DNA from: Deinococcus sonorensis KR-87
GTDB taxonomy: Bacteria > Deinococcota > Deinococci > Deinococcales > Deinococcaceae
Length of the DNA: 64,000 nucleotides
Reading direction: 5' to 3'
Assembly: GCF_040256395.1 (NCBI RefSeq)
Contig: NZ_CP158299.1
Location: 1,579,501-1,643,500, forward strand
A model generated the notes under the pieces. That model made no database searches, was not told the origin of the DNA, and saw nothing but the letters and a program-made list of their open reading frames with translations. The stretch's first letter is position 1, and each line of letters starts with the position of its first letter. Below, in pieces: positions 1 through 11,640 of this stretch. Made by a program: the position numbers and the translations under genes.

Positions 1-715
1 GCGCTTCCAGGTTCAGCCGCCTGGCCAGCTGGGTGGCCACGGTGCGCGCCTGCCGGGGGTCCCTCAGCTTCACTGCCACCAGCGACAGCTTGCCCTCGGC
101 GCCGATGTCCTTCTGCAGCGTGCTGAGCGGCAGGAACACGAAGGAATCGGTCAGGCCGCTTTCCGGGTTCAGGATACCGGTCACGCGCACGGCGGCGCGG
201 CGGTTCAGCCGCAGGGTCGAGCCGATTTTCAGTTTCAGGTTCTCGGCCGCCTTGGCGCCCACCACCGCCACCGGCTGGCCCTCGTCGGCCTGGGTCAGCG
301 CGCGGCCCTGCACCACCGTCACCTTGGGAAACACTGCCCGAATGCCCTGATCGGCCGGCAGGCCGTAGAACACCACGCTCTGCGACGGGTCCAGGCTGGT
401 CCGCAGCGCCATTACCACCGGCGTCACCTGCACGATGCCGAGCTCCTGGGACAGCTGCCGCACGTCCGCCTCGGTGCGGTCCGGCAGGCTGGGGGCGGGG
501 GCCAGCCCCTGGGTGAAGCCGTTGAGCGACACCTGAATGTCCGGGCCGATGCCGCCCAGTTCGCTGGTGAACACCTTCCTCAGGCCCTCGCCCAGCGACA
601 GGAAGATCACCATGCTGGCCACCGCCACCGTGATGCCCAGCGCCGTCAGGATGGTCCGCACCGGGCGCCGGGTCAGGCCGCGCCACGCCATCAGCCACAA
701 ATCCTTGCTTCGCAC
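1..715 (-). CDS. MacB/FtsX-type ABC transporter permease (3' end cut by window)
   Basis: This is the N-terminal part of a permease of the MacB/FtsX family, which couples to a cytoplasmic ATPase to move substrates or signals across the envelope. An N-terminal membrane segment ([21 protein letters not shown]) is followed by an extracytoplasmic MacB_PCD-like domain. The family's C-terminal three membrane helices lie beyond base 1. I chose the GTG at 715 because it gives the usual N-terminus [20 protein letters not shown]; an ATG at 691 is the alternative. The quinone oxidoreductase lies 61 bp upstream on the same strand. The substrate is not predictable. Confidence 0.8.
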   Translation of the reverse strand, partial: MRSKDLWLMAWRGLTRRPVRTILTALGITVAVASMVIFLSLGEGLRKVFTSELGGIGPDIQVSLNGFTQGLAPAPSLPDRTEADVRQLSQELGIVQVTPVVMALRTSLDPSQSVVFYGLPADQGIRAVFPKVTVVQGRALTQADEGQPVAVVGAKAAENLKLKIGSTLRLNRRAAVRVTGILNPESGLTDSFVFLPLSTLQKDIGAEGKLSLVAVKLRDPRQARTVATQLARRLNLEA

Positions 716-776
716 GCTGCACGCTACCGCAGCGGCGGATGAGACCGCAGGACGAATGGCTACCGAATGGGGCCGC

Positions 777-1736
777 TCAGCCCCCGGTACGAATCAGCAC
801 CTTGCCGAGCGTGCCGCGCGCCTCGATGTGCCGATGCGCCTCGGCCACCTCCGACAGGTCAAACACCCGGTCCACCCGCACCTGCAGCTGCCCGGCCGCG
901 ATCCAGCCGAACAGCTCGGCGGCCCGCTGCTGCACTTCTGCCGCGTCCTGAATGTAGGCGCCCAGGCTGGGGCGGGTCAGGAACAGGCTGCCCTTCTGGT
1001 TGAGCAGCTGCGGGTCCAGCGGTTCCACCGGACCGCTGGCGGCCCCGTACAGCACCATCATGCCGCGCGGGCGCAGCGCGTCCAGCCCGGCCCGGAAGGT
1101 GGCCTGCCCCACGCCGTCGTAGATCACGTGGGCGCGGCCCAGCCCCCGGGCCACTTCGGCAAACTCGTCGTAACTGGCGACCTCGTGGGCGCCCAGCTCG
1201 CGGGCCAGCTGCCGCTTGGCCTCGCTGCCGGCGGTGGCCAGCACGGTGGCGCCCAGCAGCCGGCCGAGCTGCACCAGCAGCCCACCCACGCCGCCCGCCG
1301 CCGCGTGCACCACCACCAGCTGACCCGCCGCCAGCGGCCAGGTGGTGCGGGTCAGGAACTGGGCGGTCAGGCCCTGCAGCATGGCCGCCGCCGCCACCTC
1401 GTCGCTGACCGCGTCCGGGACCGGCGCCAGCAGCCAGGCCGGCACATTCACCCGCTCGGCGTAGCTGCCGGGGTGCATCGCGAAGGCCACCCGCTGGCCC
1501 ACGCTCAGCCCGCTGACCCCCTCGCCCAGCTGCTCAACAGTGCCCATGCCCTCGCGGCCCAGCGTGGCGGGCATCGGCAGCGGGTACAGGCCCGAGCGGT
1601 GATACACGTCAATGAAGTTCAGGCCCGCATAGCGCAGCTGCAACTGCACCTCACCGGCGGCGGGGGCGGCCAGCGGCACCTCGCGGAGCTTCAGGACTTC
1701 AGGGCCACCCGGCGTATCCATCTGAACGGCGCGCAT
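777..1736 (-). CDS. NADPH:quinone oxidoreductase / zinc-type alcohol dehydrogenase-like protein
   Basis: A 319-residue medium-chain dehydrogenase/reductase of the QOR type, expected to reduce quinones or enals with NADPH in the cytoplasm. It has the GroES-like N-terminal fold ([17 protein letters not shown]) and the Rossmann motif [14 protein letters not shown]. The catalytic-zinc ligands of true alcohol dehydrogenases are not evident. The start is supported by a -10-like box TATGCT (minus strand, 1743-1748) exactly 6 nt before the ATG, so the mRNA is probably leaderless. It is divergent from the amylosucrase gene with only 50 bp between start codons. The exact substrate is unknown. Confidence 0.88.
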   Translation of the reverse strand: MRAVQMDTPGGPEVLKLREVPLAAPAAGEVQLQLRYAGLNFIDVYHRSGLYPLPMPATLGREGMGTVEQLGEGVSGLSVGQRVAFAMHPGSYAERVNVPAWLLAPVPDAVSDEVAAAAMLQGLTAQFLTRTTWPLAAGQLVVVHAAAGGVGGLLVQLGRLLGATVLATAGSEAKRQLARELGAHEVASYDEFAEVARGLGRAHVIYDGVGQATFRAGLDALRPRGMMVLYGAASGPVEPLDPQLLNQKGSLFLTRPSLGAYIQDAAEVQQRAAELFGWIAAGQLQVRVDRVFDLSEVAEAHRHIEARGTLGKVLIRTGG

Positions 1737-1742
1737 GTGCAG

Positions 1743-1780
1743 AGCATACGTCGGGCGAGCAAACGGGCGGCCTCTACAAT
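1743..1780. promoter_or_regulatory. Divergent leaderless promoters for the quinone oxidoreductase and amylosucrase genes
   Basis: On the minus strand TATGCT (1743-1748) lies 6 nt before the oxidoreductase ATG. On the plus strand TACAAT (1775-1780) lies 6 nt before the amylosucrase ATG at 1787. No good -35 hexamer is visible for either. The spacing places transcription starts at or next to the start codons. Confidence 0.5.
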
Positions 1781-1786
1781 GCAGTT

Positions 1787-3691
<1,905 letters not shown>

Positions 3692-3698
3692 AGGGGGC

Positions 3699-4193
3699 CT
3701 AGCGCATCTGGGCCAGCAGCTCGCGGGCCTGCTCGGCCACCTCCGGGTCCACCAGCACGTTGTAGTGGTCGGCGCGCATGCCCCCCACCGAGGTGAAGTC
3801 GCGCCGCCCGCCGGACAGCGCGTAGGCCAGCAGCGACCACACCGCGCCGATGATCACGCCCAGCAGCAGGCCGTCCAGCAGCAGCGCCAGGAAGTTACGG
3901 CCTCCGAAGCCCAGGAAGCCAAAGATCAGGCCGATGAACACGCCGGTCACCGCACCCTGGCTCATGCCCAGCGTCAGGGCGCGGTTCCAGTCCAGCCGGC
4001 CCGTCACCTGCTCCACGATCTTGAGCCCCTCGCCCACGATGGCCGTGCGCTCCACCGGAAACTTGTGGTCCGAGAGGTAGTCCACCGCCCGCTGCGCCTC
4101 CAGGTACTGCTCAAAACTGGCGACCTGCACCCGGTTCCGGTTGTCGGGCAGTCGGCCGAGCTGCTGTTGCTGGGGGGAGAAAGGCTGGCTCAT
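3699..4193 (-). CDS. General stress protein, YflT-like N-terminal domain with glycine-zipper membrane region
   Basis: A 164-residue protein. After a Gln/Pro-rich N-terminus, residues about 20-65 (RVQVASFEQYLEAQRAVDYL) resemble the YflT/general-stress-protein-17M domain. A Gly-rich hydrophobic stretch follows (GAVTGVFIGLIFGFLGFGG, then LLLGVIIGAVWSLLAYALSG), then a C-terminal HYNVLVDPEVAEQARELL strand-helix. It is probably membrane-associated and its biochemical role is unknown. It converges with amylosucrase, with 7 bp between stop codons. A TAGGGT box (minus, 4199-4204) 5 nt before the ATG supports the start. Confidence 0.75.
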   Translation of the reverse strand: MSQPFSPQQQQLGRLPDNRNRVQVASFEQYLEAQRAVDYLSDHKFPVERTAIVGEGLKIVEQVTGRLDWNRALTLGMSQGAVTGVFIGLIFGFLGFGGRNFLALLLDGLLLGVIIGAVWSLLAYALSGGRRDFTSVGGMRADHYNVLVDPEVAEQARELLAQMR

Positions 4194-4248
4194 ACCTCAC
4201 CCTACGGGCCACAGCAGCGGCTGCGCTGAGGCGCCTGCCAAGGCCGGT

Positions 4249-4830
4249 TTAGCTTCCCGCCTCCACCACAATGCCCTCGTCCTGGCTCATCCGCAGGATG
4301 TTCGCGAGGGTATGCACCGGCACACCCAGATCGGCCAGCTGAGCCCGGCCGCCCTCGAAGGCCTTCTCGATCACGCAACCGAGGCCGACCAGCGTGGCGC
4401 CGCTCTCCTGAATGATGCTGTTGAGGGCCAGCAGCGTCCGGCCGCTCGCCAGGAAGTCGTCGATCACCAGCACCCGGTCGCCGGCCCCCAGGTACTCGCC
4501 CGACACGTACAGATCCACCACTCCGCCCTTGGTGCGGCTGACGCTCTGGGCGTGGTAGGCGCGTTCGTGCATGGTGATGGGCCGTTTCTTGCGGGCATAG
4601 ACCATCGGCACGCCCAGCGCGATGGCCGTGACCAGCGCGGGTGCGATGCCGCTCACCTCGATGGTCAGCACCTTGTCGGGCCGCTCGCTGCGGAAATACT
4701 GGGCGAAGTGCTGGCCCATCTCGGCGGTCAGGGTGGGGAGCAGCTGGTGGTTGACCAGCCCGTCCACCTTCAGGATGCCGCCCGGCAGGATGGCGCCGCG
4801 CTGTCGAATGGCCTCAACGAGAGACTGCAT
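4249..4830 (-). CDS. xpt: Xanthine phosphoribosyltransferase
   Basis: A 193-residue type I phosphoribosyltransferase that converts xanthine and PRPP to XMP for purine salvage. The N-terminus [18 protein letters not shown] and [10 protein letters not shown] match Xpt. The PRPP-binding loop is [15 protein letters not shown] set the start at 4830 rather than further upstream because homologues begin there and a TACACT box (minus, 4838-4843) sits 7 nt before it, as in other leaderless genes here. I see no guanine-riboswitch-like leader, consistent with a leaderless mRNA. Confidence 0.93.
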   Translation of the reverse strand: MQSLVEAIRQRGAILPGGILKVDGLVNHQLLPTLTAEMGQHFAQYFRSERPDKVLTIEVSGIAPALVTAIALGVPMVYARKKRPITMHERAYHAQSVSRTKGGVVDLYVSGEYLGAGDRVLVIDDFLASGRTLLALNSIIQESGATLVGLGCVIEKAFEGGRAQLADLGVPVHTLANILRMSQDEGIVVEAGS

Positions 4831-4904
4831 GCAGGCAAGTGTAAGGGGTTTGCCCGTGGCCTGCGGCGGGCCGGCGTAGACCGGTGAGGGTCGGTGCCCG
4901 CCCC

Positions 4905-4933
4905 TTGCTCCCCTGGTCACCGCATGATAACTT
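4905..4933 (+). promoter_or_regulatory. Candidate promoter of the infA-rplQ operon
   Basis: TTGCTC (4905-4910) and TAACTT (4928-4933) are spaced by 17 bp upstream of infA in the only stretch before it that departs from the high-GC background. Each matches consensus at three of six positions. Alternative -10 choices nearby (for example TATCTT at 4934-4939) are possible. Confidence 0.3.
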
Positions 4934-4965
4934 TATCTTTGGCTTGCATAGAGCCTGGAGGGTAC

Positions 4966-5226
<261 letters not shown>

Positions 5227-5402
5227 CGGCGCCGCTGGACCGTTCGAGCCAGTCCTGAAACGGCTGTGTGACGGAGCACCACGAGCAGGGCGGGGGGCCT
5301 CAGGCCGCCCGCAGGAGATTCTCCCCCCGGGAGGGTCGAGCGTCTGCCAACGCCACGATGGGCTGTTTGGTTTGTCAGCAGAAGGCGGCGCGAGGAGGAA
5401 GT
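5227..5402 (+). other. infA-rpmJ intergenic spacer, structured, no gene
   Basis: These 176 bp hold no plausible coding sequence. They contain GC-rich inverted segments (GGGGGGCCTCAGGCCGCCC near 5290-5310) and, just before rpmJ, the Shine-Dalgarno GAGGA. It may be an RNA leader or processing region inside the operon; nothing firmer can be said. Confidence 0.4.
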
Positions 5403-5516
5403 ATGAAGGTACGCAGTAGCGTCAAGAAGATGTGCGACAAGTGCAAGGTCATTCGTCGCCATGGGCGCGTGATCGTGATTTGCGAGAACGTGAAGCACAA
5501 GCAGAGGCAGGGCTGA
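5403..5516 (+). CDS. rpmJ: 50S ribosomal protein L36
   Basis: A 37-residue large-subunit protein, [14 protein letters not shown] then [13 protein letters not shown]. The Cys11/Cys14/Cys27/His32 set of the zinc-binding (C+) form is intact. A Shine-Dalgarno GAGGA precedes the ATG. The TGA overlaps the ATG of rpsM (TGATG), so the two are translationally coupled. Confidence 0.97.
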   Translation: MKVRSSVKKMCDKCKVIRRHGRVIVICENVKHKQRQG

Positions 5517-5897
5517 TGGCTCGCGTTGCTGGCGTTGACCTGCCGCGCGAGAAGCGCGTCGAGATTGCCCTGACCTACATCTACGGCATCGGCCTGACCC
5601 GGGCCAAGGATGTGCTGGCCCAGACGGGCATCAGCCCCGACACCCGACGTCAAGAACCTGACCGAAGCCGAGCAGAGCACCCTGCGCGACGTGATCGAGA
5701 AGACCTACAAGGTCGAGGGCGACCTGCGCAGTGAGATCGGTCAGAACATCAAGCGGCTGATGGACATCGGCAGCTACCGTGGCCTGCGCCACCGCCGTGG
5801 CCTGCCGGTGCGCGGTCAGCGCACCAAGACCAACGCCCGTACCCGCAAGGGGCCGCGCAAGACTGTGGCTGGTAAGAAGAAGGCGACGAGGAAGTAA
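5516..5897 (+). CDS. rpsM: 30S ribosomal protein S13, reading frame broken by a one-base insertion
   Basis: The protein starts correctly ([19 protein letters not shown], then [21 protein letters not shown]). At about 5643-5652 the frame shifts, and the rest of S13 ([18 protein letters not shown] through [13 protein letters not shown]) continues in the next frame. The span from ATG to stop is 382 nt, that is 127 codons plus one extra base. Removing one base in CCCGACGTC restores a 126-residue S13. The gene is essential and every codon either side is conserved, so a sequencing error is the likeliest cause; programmed frameshifting is the less likely alternative. Its stop overlaps the rpsK ATG. 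Confidence 0.93.
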
Positions 5898-6292
5898 TGG
5901 CTAAGACGCAGCAGAAGGGCAAGACCCCCCGCCGGGTCCGCCGTAACATCAGCGCTGGCCGCGCCTACATCCACGCCAGCTACAACAACACCATCGTCAC
6001 CATCACCGACGTGGACGGCAACAGTGTGGCCTGGAGCAGCGGCGGCACCATCGGCTACAAGGGCAGCAAGAAGGGGACCCCCTACGCCGCCCAGCTGGCC
6101 GCCGCCGACGCGGTCAAGAAGGCCCAGAGCTTCGGCATGGGCATCGTGGATGTGATCGTGCGCGGCAGCGGCTCCGGCCGCGAGCAGGCGATCCGCGCCA
6201 TTCAGGCCTCGGGCATCGACGTCAAGAGCATCATGGACGACACCCCCGTGCCGCACAACGGCTGCCGCCCCAAGAAGAAGTTCCGTCTCTAA
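5897..6292 (+). CDS. rpsK: 30S ribosomal protein S11
   Basis: A 131-residue small-subunit platform protein that helps hold mRNA near the Shine-Dalgarno helix. The motifs [33 protein letters not shown] and the C-terminal [13 protein letters not shown] are diagnostic. The ATG overlaps the rpsM stop (TAATG). The length is normal. Confidence 0.98.
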   Translation: MAKTQQKGKTPRRVRRNISAGRAYIHASYNNTIVTITDVDGNSVAWSSGGTIGYKGSKKGTPYAAQLAAADAVKKAQSFGMGIVDVIVRGSGSGREQAIRAIQASGIDVKSIMDDTPVPHNGCRPKKKFRL

Positions 6293-6300
6293 AACCAGCC

Positions 6301-6349
6301 CTGGCCCACCTGATGCGTCCGCTGACCTGGACGCCCTTCAGAGGGCCAG
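6301..6349 (+). promoter_or_regulatory. Structured leader upstream of rpsD (possible S4 autoregulatory site)
   Basis: The 117-nt gap before rpsD contains nested inverted repeats: CTGGCCC (6301-6307) with GGGCCAG (6343-6349), enclosing GCGTCC (6315-6320) with GGACGC (6329-6334). There is no U-tract, so it is not a simple terminator. S4 represses its own operon through leader RNA in several bacteria; that this is such an element is inference. Confidence 0.4.
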
Positions 6350-6409
6350 CTTGCGCCTGTCTGCCCCCGGCAGATGCACGGCGCCGCCGCTTTGCGGCAC
6401 AGGAGTGCA

Positions 6410-7030
<621 letters not shown>

Positions 7031-7040
7031 GGAGGTTCGC

Positions 7041-8018
<978 letters not shown>

Positions 8019-8033
8019 ACCCACGCCGCCTGC

Positions 8034-8074
8034 GCCCCGAGAGGGGCCGGGCGGTTTTCCGGGCAGAAACCGCC
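8034..8074 (+). promoter_or_regulatory. Twin stem-loops in the rpoA-rplQ spacer
   Basis: Two hairpins occupy the 95-nt spacer: GCCCC-GAGA-GGGGC (8034-8047, with a GNRA-type loop) and GGCGGTTT (8050-8057) with AAACCGCC (8067-8074). No U-tract follows. They could be a processing or attenuation site, or an L17-related control element. This is sequence-visible structure with inferred function. Confidence 0.4.
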
Positions 8075-8113
8075 AGGGTGCCTGGCGAAGCCTGACCCCA
8101 AAGGAGACACACC

Positions 8114-8464
8114 ATGCGTCACGGACGTTCCGGTCGCAAACTTAACCGCAACAGCAGCAGCCGCACGGCCCTGGCTCGCGCGCAGGCCACCGCCCTGCTG
8201 CGCGAGGGCCGCATCCAGACCACCCTCACCAAGGCCAAGGAACTGCGGCCCTACGTGGAGAAGCTGATCACCACCGCCAAGGGCGGCACCCTGCACGACC
8301 GCCGTCTGGTGGCGCGCGACGTGCAGGACAACGCCGTGCTGCGCAAGGTGATGGACGAGATCGCTCCCAAGTACGCGGAGCGGACCGGCGGCTACACCCG
8401 CATTCTGAAGGTCGGCGTGCGTCGTGGCGACGGCGTCACCATGGCCCTGATCGAACTGGTCTGA
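8114..8464 (+). CDS. rplQ: 50S ribosomal protein L17
   Basis: A 116-residue large-subunit protein, [20 protein letters not shown], with the family's [20 protein letters not shown] and GGYTRILKV segments. A Shine-Dalgarno AAGGAG lies 8 nt upstream. It is the last gene of the operon and is followed by a terminator. Confidence 0.97.
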   Translation: MRHGRSGRKLNRNSSSRTALARAQATALLREGRIQTTLTKAKELRPYVEKLITTAKGGTLHDRRLVARDVQDNAVLRKVMDEIAPKYAERTGGYTRILKVGVRRGDGVTMALIELV

Positions 8465-8475
8465 GTCCAGACCTG

Positions 8476-8514
8476 CAGGTGGCCCTTCCCGTGCGGGAGG
8501 GCCACCTGCTTTTT
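8476..8514 (+). terminator. Rho-independent terminator of the infA-rplQ operon
   Basis: A long stem CAGGTGGCCC(T)TCCC / GGGAGGGCCACCTG (8476-8490 with 8495-8508, one bulged T) is followed by CTTTTT. It lies 11 nt after the rplQ stop. Confidence 0.85.
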
Positions 8515-8541
8515 GGTTGGTTCTGCCCGCCACGCTAGACT
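8513..8541 (+). promoter_or_regulatory. Leaderless promoter of the alpha/beta hydrolase gene
   Basis: TTGGTT (8513-8518) and TAGACT (8536-8541) are separated by 17 bp, with the ATG 7 nt after the -10 box. The -35 overlaps the T-tract of the preceding terminator. Confidence 0.5.
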
Positions 8542-8548
8542 GCCCCGC

Positions 8549-9091
8549 ATGACGCCTACCCTGATCATCGTGCCGGGCCTGAACGACAGCGGCCCGCAGC
8601 ACTGGCAGACGCTCTGGGAGCACAAGTACGGCGCCGCCCGCGTGCATCAGGACGACCCGGACCATCCGGTGCCGGCGCTGTGGTCGCAGCGGCTGCAGGA
8701 GGTGGTGGACGCCACGCCGGGGCCGCTGGTGCTGGTGGGCCACAGCTGCGGCGTGCTGAACATCGTCCACTGGGCCGGCACCCATGCAGTCCCGGCGCGG
8801 GTGTTGGGCGCCCTGCTGGTGGCACCCACCGACGCTGAACAGGCGGACATGCTGGACGAGGTGCGGCCCTACGCGCCGGTGCCGCTGCAGCCGCTGCCGT
8901 TCCCAGCCCTGGTGGTGGCGAGCGAGAACGATCCGTACAGCGCGTTCACCCGCGCCGAGCAGATGGCCGCAGCCTGGGAGGCCGAACTGGTGACGGCCGG
9001 CGAGGCGGGCCACATCAACGTGCTGAGCGGCCACGGCGAATGGGAAGAAGGCGAAGTGCTGCTGGCCGAGTGCATCAACGCTTGGAAGTAA
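8549..9091 (+). CDS. RBBP9/YdeN-family serine hydrolase
   Basis: A 180-residue small alpha/beta hydrolase. It has the family opening LIIVPGLNDSGPQHWQTLWE, the nucleophile elbow VGHSCGVLN (Ser), an acid segment VVASENDPYS (Asp) and GEAGHINVLSG (His). The natural substrate is unknown for most members. The ATG at 8549 is supported by its leaderless promoter. It is convergent with pilT across a strong hairpin. Confidence 0.88.
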   Translation: MTPTLIIVPGLNDSGPQHWQTLWEHKYGAARVHQDDPDHPVPALWSQRLQEVVDATPGPLVLVGHSCGVLNIVHWAGTHAVPARVLGALLVAPTDAEQADMLDEVRPYAPVPLQPLPFPALVVASENDPYSAFTRAEQMAAAWEAELVTAGEAGHINVLSGHGEWEEGEVLLAECINAWK

Positions 9092-9101
9092 GAAGAAACG
9101 C

Positions 9102-9134
9102 GCGGGGCGGGCCTAATTCACTGGCCCGCCCCGC
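9102..9134. terminator. Bidirectional terminator between hydrolase and pilT
   Basis: A perfect 12-bp stem GCGGGGCGGGCC (9102-9113) pairs with GGCCCGCCCCGC (9123-9134) around a 9-nt loop, between the convergent stop codons. The flanking T-tracts are weak. Confidence 0.65.
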
Positions 9135-9148
9135 TCTGTGGCGTGGCT

Positions 9149-10261
9149 TCAGAAGGTCATGCCCTGGCGGGTGATCATCATGCGCACCTCGTGCGGGCTG
9201 CTGGCCGAAGCCTGCGCCTCTTCCAGCGTGATTAGGCTGTGCCGGTACAGCTCCACCAGATGCTGATCGAAGGTGTGCATGCCGCGGATGTTGTCCTCCA
9301 TCATCGCGTCCTTGATCTGGGCCGTCTTGTGCTCGTCCTTGATGTAGTCCTGGATCAGCGGCGTGTTGACCATCAGCTCGCTGCCCAGCACCCGGCCCAC
9401 CCCGTCGGCGCGGCGCAGCAGCCGCTGGCTGATGATGCCCACCAGCGAGTCGGCCAGCAGGATGCGGATCTGGTCGCGCTCGTGCGGCGGGAAGAAATCG
9501 ATGATGCGATTCACGGTGCGGATGGCGTCCAGCGTGTGCAGCGTGCTCAGGACCAGGTGGCCGGTCTGCGCCGCCGTGATGGCCGCCTCCACCGTTTCCT
9601 TGTCGCGCATCTCGCCGATCATGATCACGTCCGGGTCCTGCCGCATCGCGTACTTCAGGGCGCTGCGGAAATCTCGGGTGTCGGAGCCCACCTCGCGCTG
9701 CACCACGATGCTCTTCTTGTTCTTGTGGAGGATCTCGATCGGGTCCTCGATGGTGATGATGTTGTAGGCGAGCGTGCGGTTGATGTGGTCCACCAGACTG
9801 GCCAGGGTGGTGCTCTTGCCGCTGCCGGTGGGACCGGTCACCAGGATCAGGCCGCGCGGCGCGGCCGTGAAGTCGCGCATGGTCTGCACCGGCAGGCCCA
9901 GCGCCTCGAAGCTGGGAATCGCGTCGCCCACCACCCGCATCACGATGCCCACCGCGCCGCGCTGCCGGAAGATGTTGCAGCGGAAGCGGGCCACCCCGGT
10001 CAGTGAGTACGCGGTGTCCAGCTCGTTGCGGTACTCGAAGTCCTCCCACTGGTCCTGGGTCAGCAGCGACTTGGCCATCGCCTGGGTGTCGGGCGGCATC
10101 AGCGTCACGGTCCCGAACGGCACCAGCACCCCGTCCACCCGGCCCATCGGCGGGCTGCCTGCCTGCAGGTGCACGTCGCTGACTCGCCGCGCCACCATCT
10201 GCGACAGCAGTTCCTCCACCGTGACGTGCCCGGCCCCGGCCGCCGGACGCACCCCGGTCAT
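9149..10261 (-). CDS. pilT: Type IV pilus twitching-motility ATPase PilT
   Basis: A 370-residue secretion-superfamily ATPase that powers type IV pilus retraction. It shows the PilT N-terminus LLSQMVARRVSDVHLQAGSP, Walker A GPTGSGKSTTLASL, the Asp box TIEDPIEI, Walker B DPDVIMIGEMRD and the PilT signature LVLSTLHTLDA. The ATG overlaps the panC stop (ATGA), implying coupling; an internal GTG at VTVEELLSQMV is an alternative start. No other pilus gene adjoins it. The pairing with panC is unusual. Confidence 0.92.
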   Translation of the reverse strand: MTGVRPAAGAGHVTVEELLSQMVARRVSDVHLQAGSPPMGRVDGVLVPFGTVTLMPPDTQAMAKSLLTQDQWEDFEYRNELDTAYSLTGVARFRCNIFRQRGAVGIVMRVVGDAIPSFEALGLPVQTMRDFTAAPRGLILVTGPTGSGKSTTLASLVDHINRTLAYNIITIEDPIEILHKNKKSIVVQREVGSDTRDFRSALKYAMRQDPDVIMIGEMRDKETVEAAITAAQTGHLVLSTLHTLDAIRTVNRIIDFFPPHERDQIRILLADSLVGIISQRLLRRADGVGRVLGSELMVNTPLIQDYIKDEHKTAQIKDAMMEDNIRGMHTFDQHLVELYRHSLITLEEAQASASSPHEVRMMITRQGMTF

Positions 10262-11217
10262 GGCTGCACCGGAATCAGCGGCATGTTGTCGATCAACCGG
10301 ACACCGAACATCCGGGCTGCGATAAGGAGCCGGGCCGCCGCTGCAGTCGCCGTGGTCATGTCCGTATTGTGCAGGACGGAGGTGGCGGCTGTCTGTTCAG
10401 AACTGGGCACACTGCTCCCCAGCTGGGCCAGCACGTTCAGCTCGGCGTCCACCACGCTGAGGTAGTCCAGCTGCAGTTCCGGTTCCTGCTGCAGCGCCCA
10501 CAGGCCCGCCTGCAGCAGCGCCTCCGGCTGCCGCTCTCCCGCCGCCCAGGCCGCCTGCACCGCCCGCAGCCCGGCCGACAGCACGGCCGCCCGGGCCCGC
10601 TGCTCCGGGCTCAGGTAGCTGTTGCGGCTGCTCAGCGCCAGCCCGGTCGGTTCCCGGACAGTCGGGACGCCCACGATCTGCGCCGGATGGTTCAGGTCCT
10701 GCACCATCCGGCGCACCACCGCCAGCTGCTGCCAGTCCTTCTCCCCGAAGTAGGCGCGCTGCGGTTGCACCAGATTCAGCAGTTTCAGCACCACCGTGGC
10801 CACCCCGTCGAAGTGGCCGGGTCGGGACGCGCCCTCCAGTCGCCCGGCCAGCCCACCCACCTGCACCTGTGTGACAAAGCCGTCCGGGTACATCTGCTCC
10901 GGCGTGGGCGCAAACAGCAGCTGGGCGCCCGCTGCCCCGGCCAGCCGCAGGTCGTGATCCAGGTCGCGGGGGTAGCGGGACAGGTCCTCTCCGGCCCCGA
11001 ACTGCAGCGGATTCACGAACACGCTCACCACCACCAGCCGGTTCTCGGCGCGGGCCTGCCGGATCAGCTGGGCGTGTCCCTGGTGCAGGTAGCCCATGGT
11101 CGGCACCAGCCCCACGCTGGCGTGGCCGTGAAGCGCGCTTCGCAGGTCAGCCACCGTCCGGATCAGCTGCGGCTCGGCCTGCGGCAGCCCGGGTGTCGGT
11201 TCGGTCATCAGCTTCAT
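10258..11217 (-). CDS. panC: Pantothenate synthetase
   Basis: A 319-residue enzyme that condenses pantoate with beta-alanine using ATP, the last step of pantothenate synthesis. Motifs are PTMGYLHQGHAQLIRQA (nucleotide site), VFVNPLQFGAGEDLSRYPR, YFGEKDWQQLAVVRRMV and SSRNSYLSPEQR. It is longer than the usual 280 residues because of an N-terminal extension and C-terminal tail; an internal ATG gives MTEPTPG. The start overlaps the stop of the holin-like gene, and its stop overlaps the pilT start. Confidence 0.95.
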   Translation of the reverse strand: MKLMTEPTPGLPQAEPQLIRTVADLRSALHGHASVGLVPTMGYLHQGHAQLIRQARAENRLVVVSVFVNPLQFGAGEDLSRYPRDLDHDLRLAGAAGAQLLFAPTPEQMYPDGFVTQVQVGGLAGRLEGASRPGHFDGVATVVLKLLNLVQPQRAYFGEKDWQQLAVVRRMVQDLNHPAQIVGVPTVREPTGLALSSRNSYLSPEQRARAAVLSAGLRAVQAAWAAGERQPEALLQAGLWALQQEPELQLDYLSVVDAELNVLAQLGSSVPSSEQTAATSVLHNTDMTTATAAAARLLIAARMFGVRLIDNMPLIPVQP

Positions 11218-11579
11218 TGGCGGTCCACGCCCAGCGCGTTCAGCACGGCGTCCAGGAGCCAGCTCACCACCGTCAGGATCAGGGCACCCACGATGGCGGC
11301 CCCGAAGCCCGCCACGTTCAGGCTGGTCACGGCCGCCACGATGCTCAGCACCACCCCGTTGACCACCAGGGTGAACAGGCCCAGCGTCAGCAGGTTCACC
11401 GGCAGCGACAGCAGCAGCAGCAGCGGCCGGATCAGCGCATTGACGATGCCCAGCACCAGCGCGGCCACCAGCACGCCCCCGGCGCCGCTGCCCGGCTGAA
11501 ACGACAGCCCCCCGTAGATGCGGGCGGTCAGCCAGAGCGCCAGGGCATTGACGACCAGCTTGATGAGGAAATGAGCCAT
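11214..11579 (-). CDS. Phage holin family IV-like membrane protein (PF04020-type)
   Basis: A 121-residue protein with four predicted membrane helices: IKLVVNALALWLTARIYGG, VLVAALVLGIVNALIRPLL, LLTLGLFTLVVNGVVLSIVA and FGAAIVGALILTVVSWLLDA. The NALIRPLL turn is typical of the widespread DUF360/holin superfamily IV, whose role is unknown despite the name. It leads an operon with panC and pilT. TACTCT (minus, 11586-11591) lies 6 nt before the ATG. Confidence 0.82.
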   Translation of the reverse strand: MAHFLIKLVVNALALWLTARIYGGLSFQPGSGAGGVLVAALVLGIVNALIRPLLLLLSLPVNLLTLGLFTLVVNGVVLSIVAAVTSLNVAGFGAAIVGALILTVVSWLLDAVLNALGVDRQ

Positions 11580-11640
11580 ACGTTCAGAGTAGCAGCCGAC
11601 TCCGGGGCGGCTCAGGAAGAGAAGTCAGGGTTGCTGCCGC

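Noticed and set aside
4894..4965. Upstream in-frame extension of infA to an earlier start
   Set aside because: It would run through the promoter-like region and lacks conservation; the GTG at 4966 has a clear ribosome site.
5268..5402. In-frame N-terminal extension of rpmJ
   Set aside because: L36 is 37 residues in all close relatives and the internal ATG has a good ribosome site.
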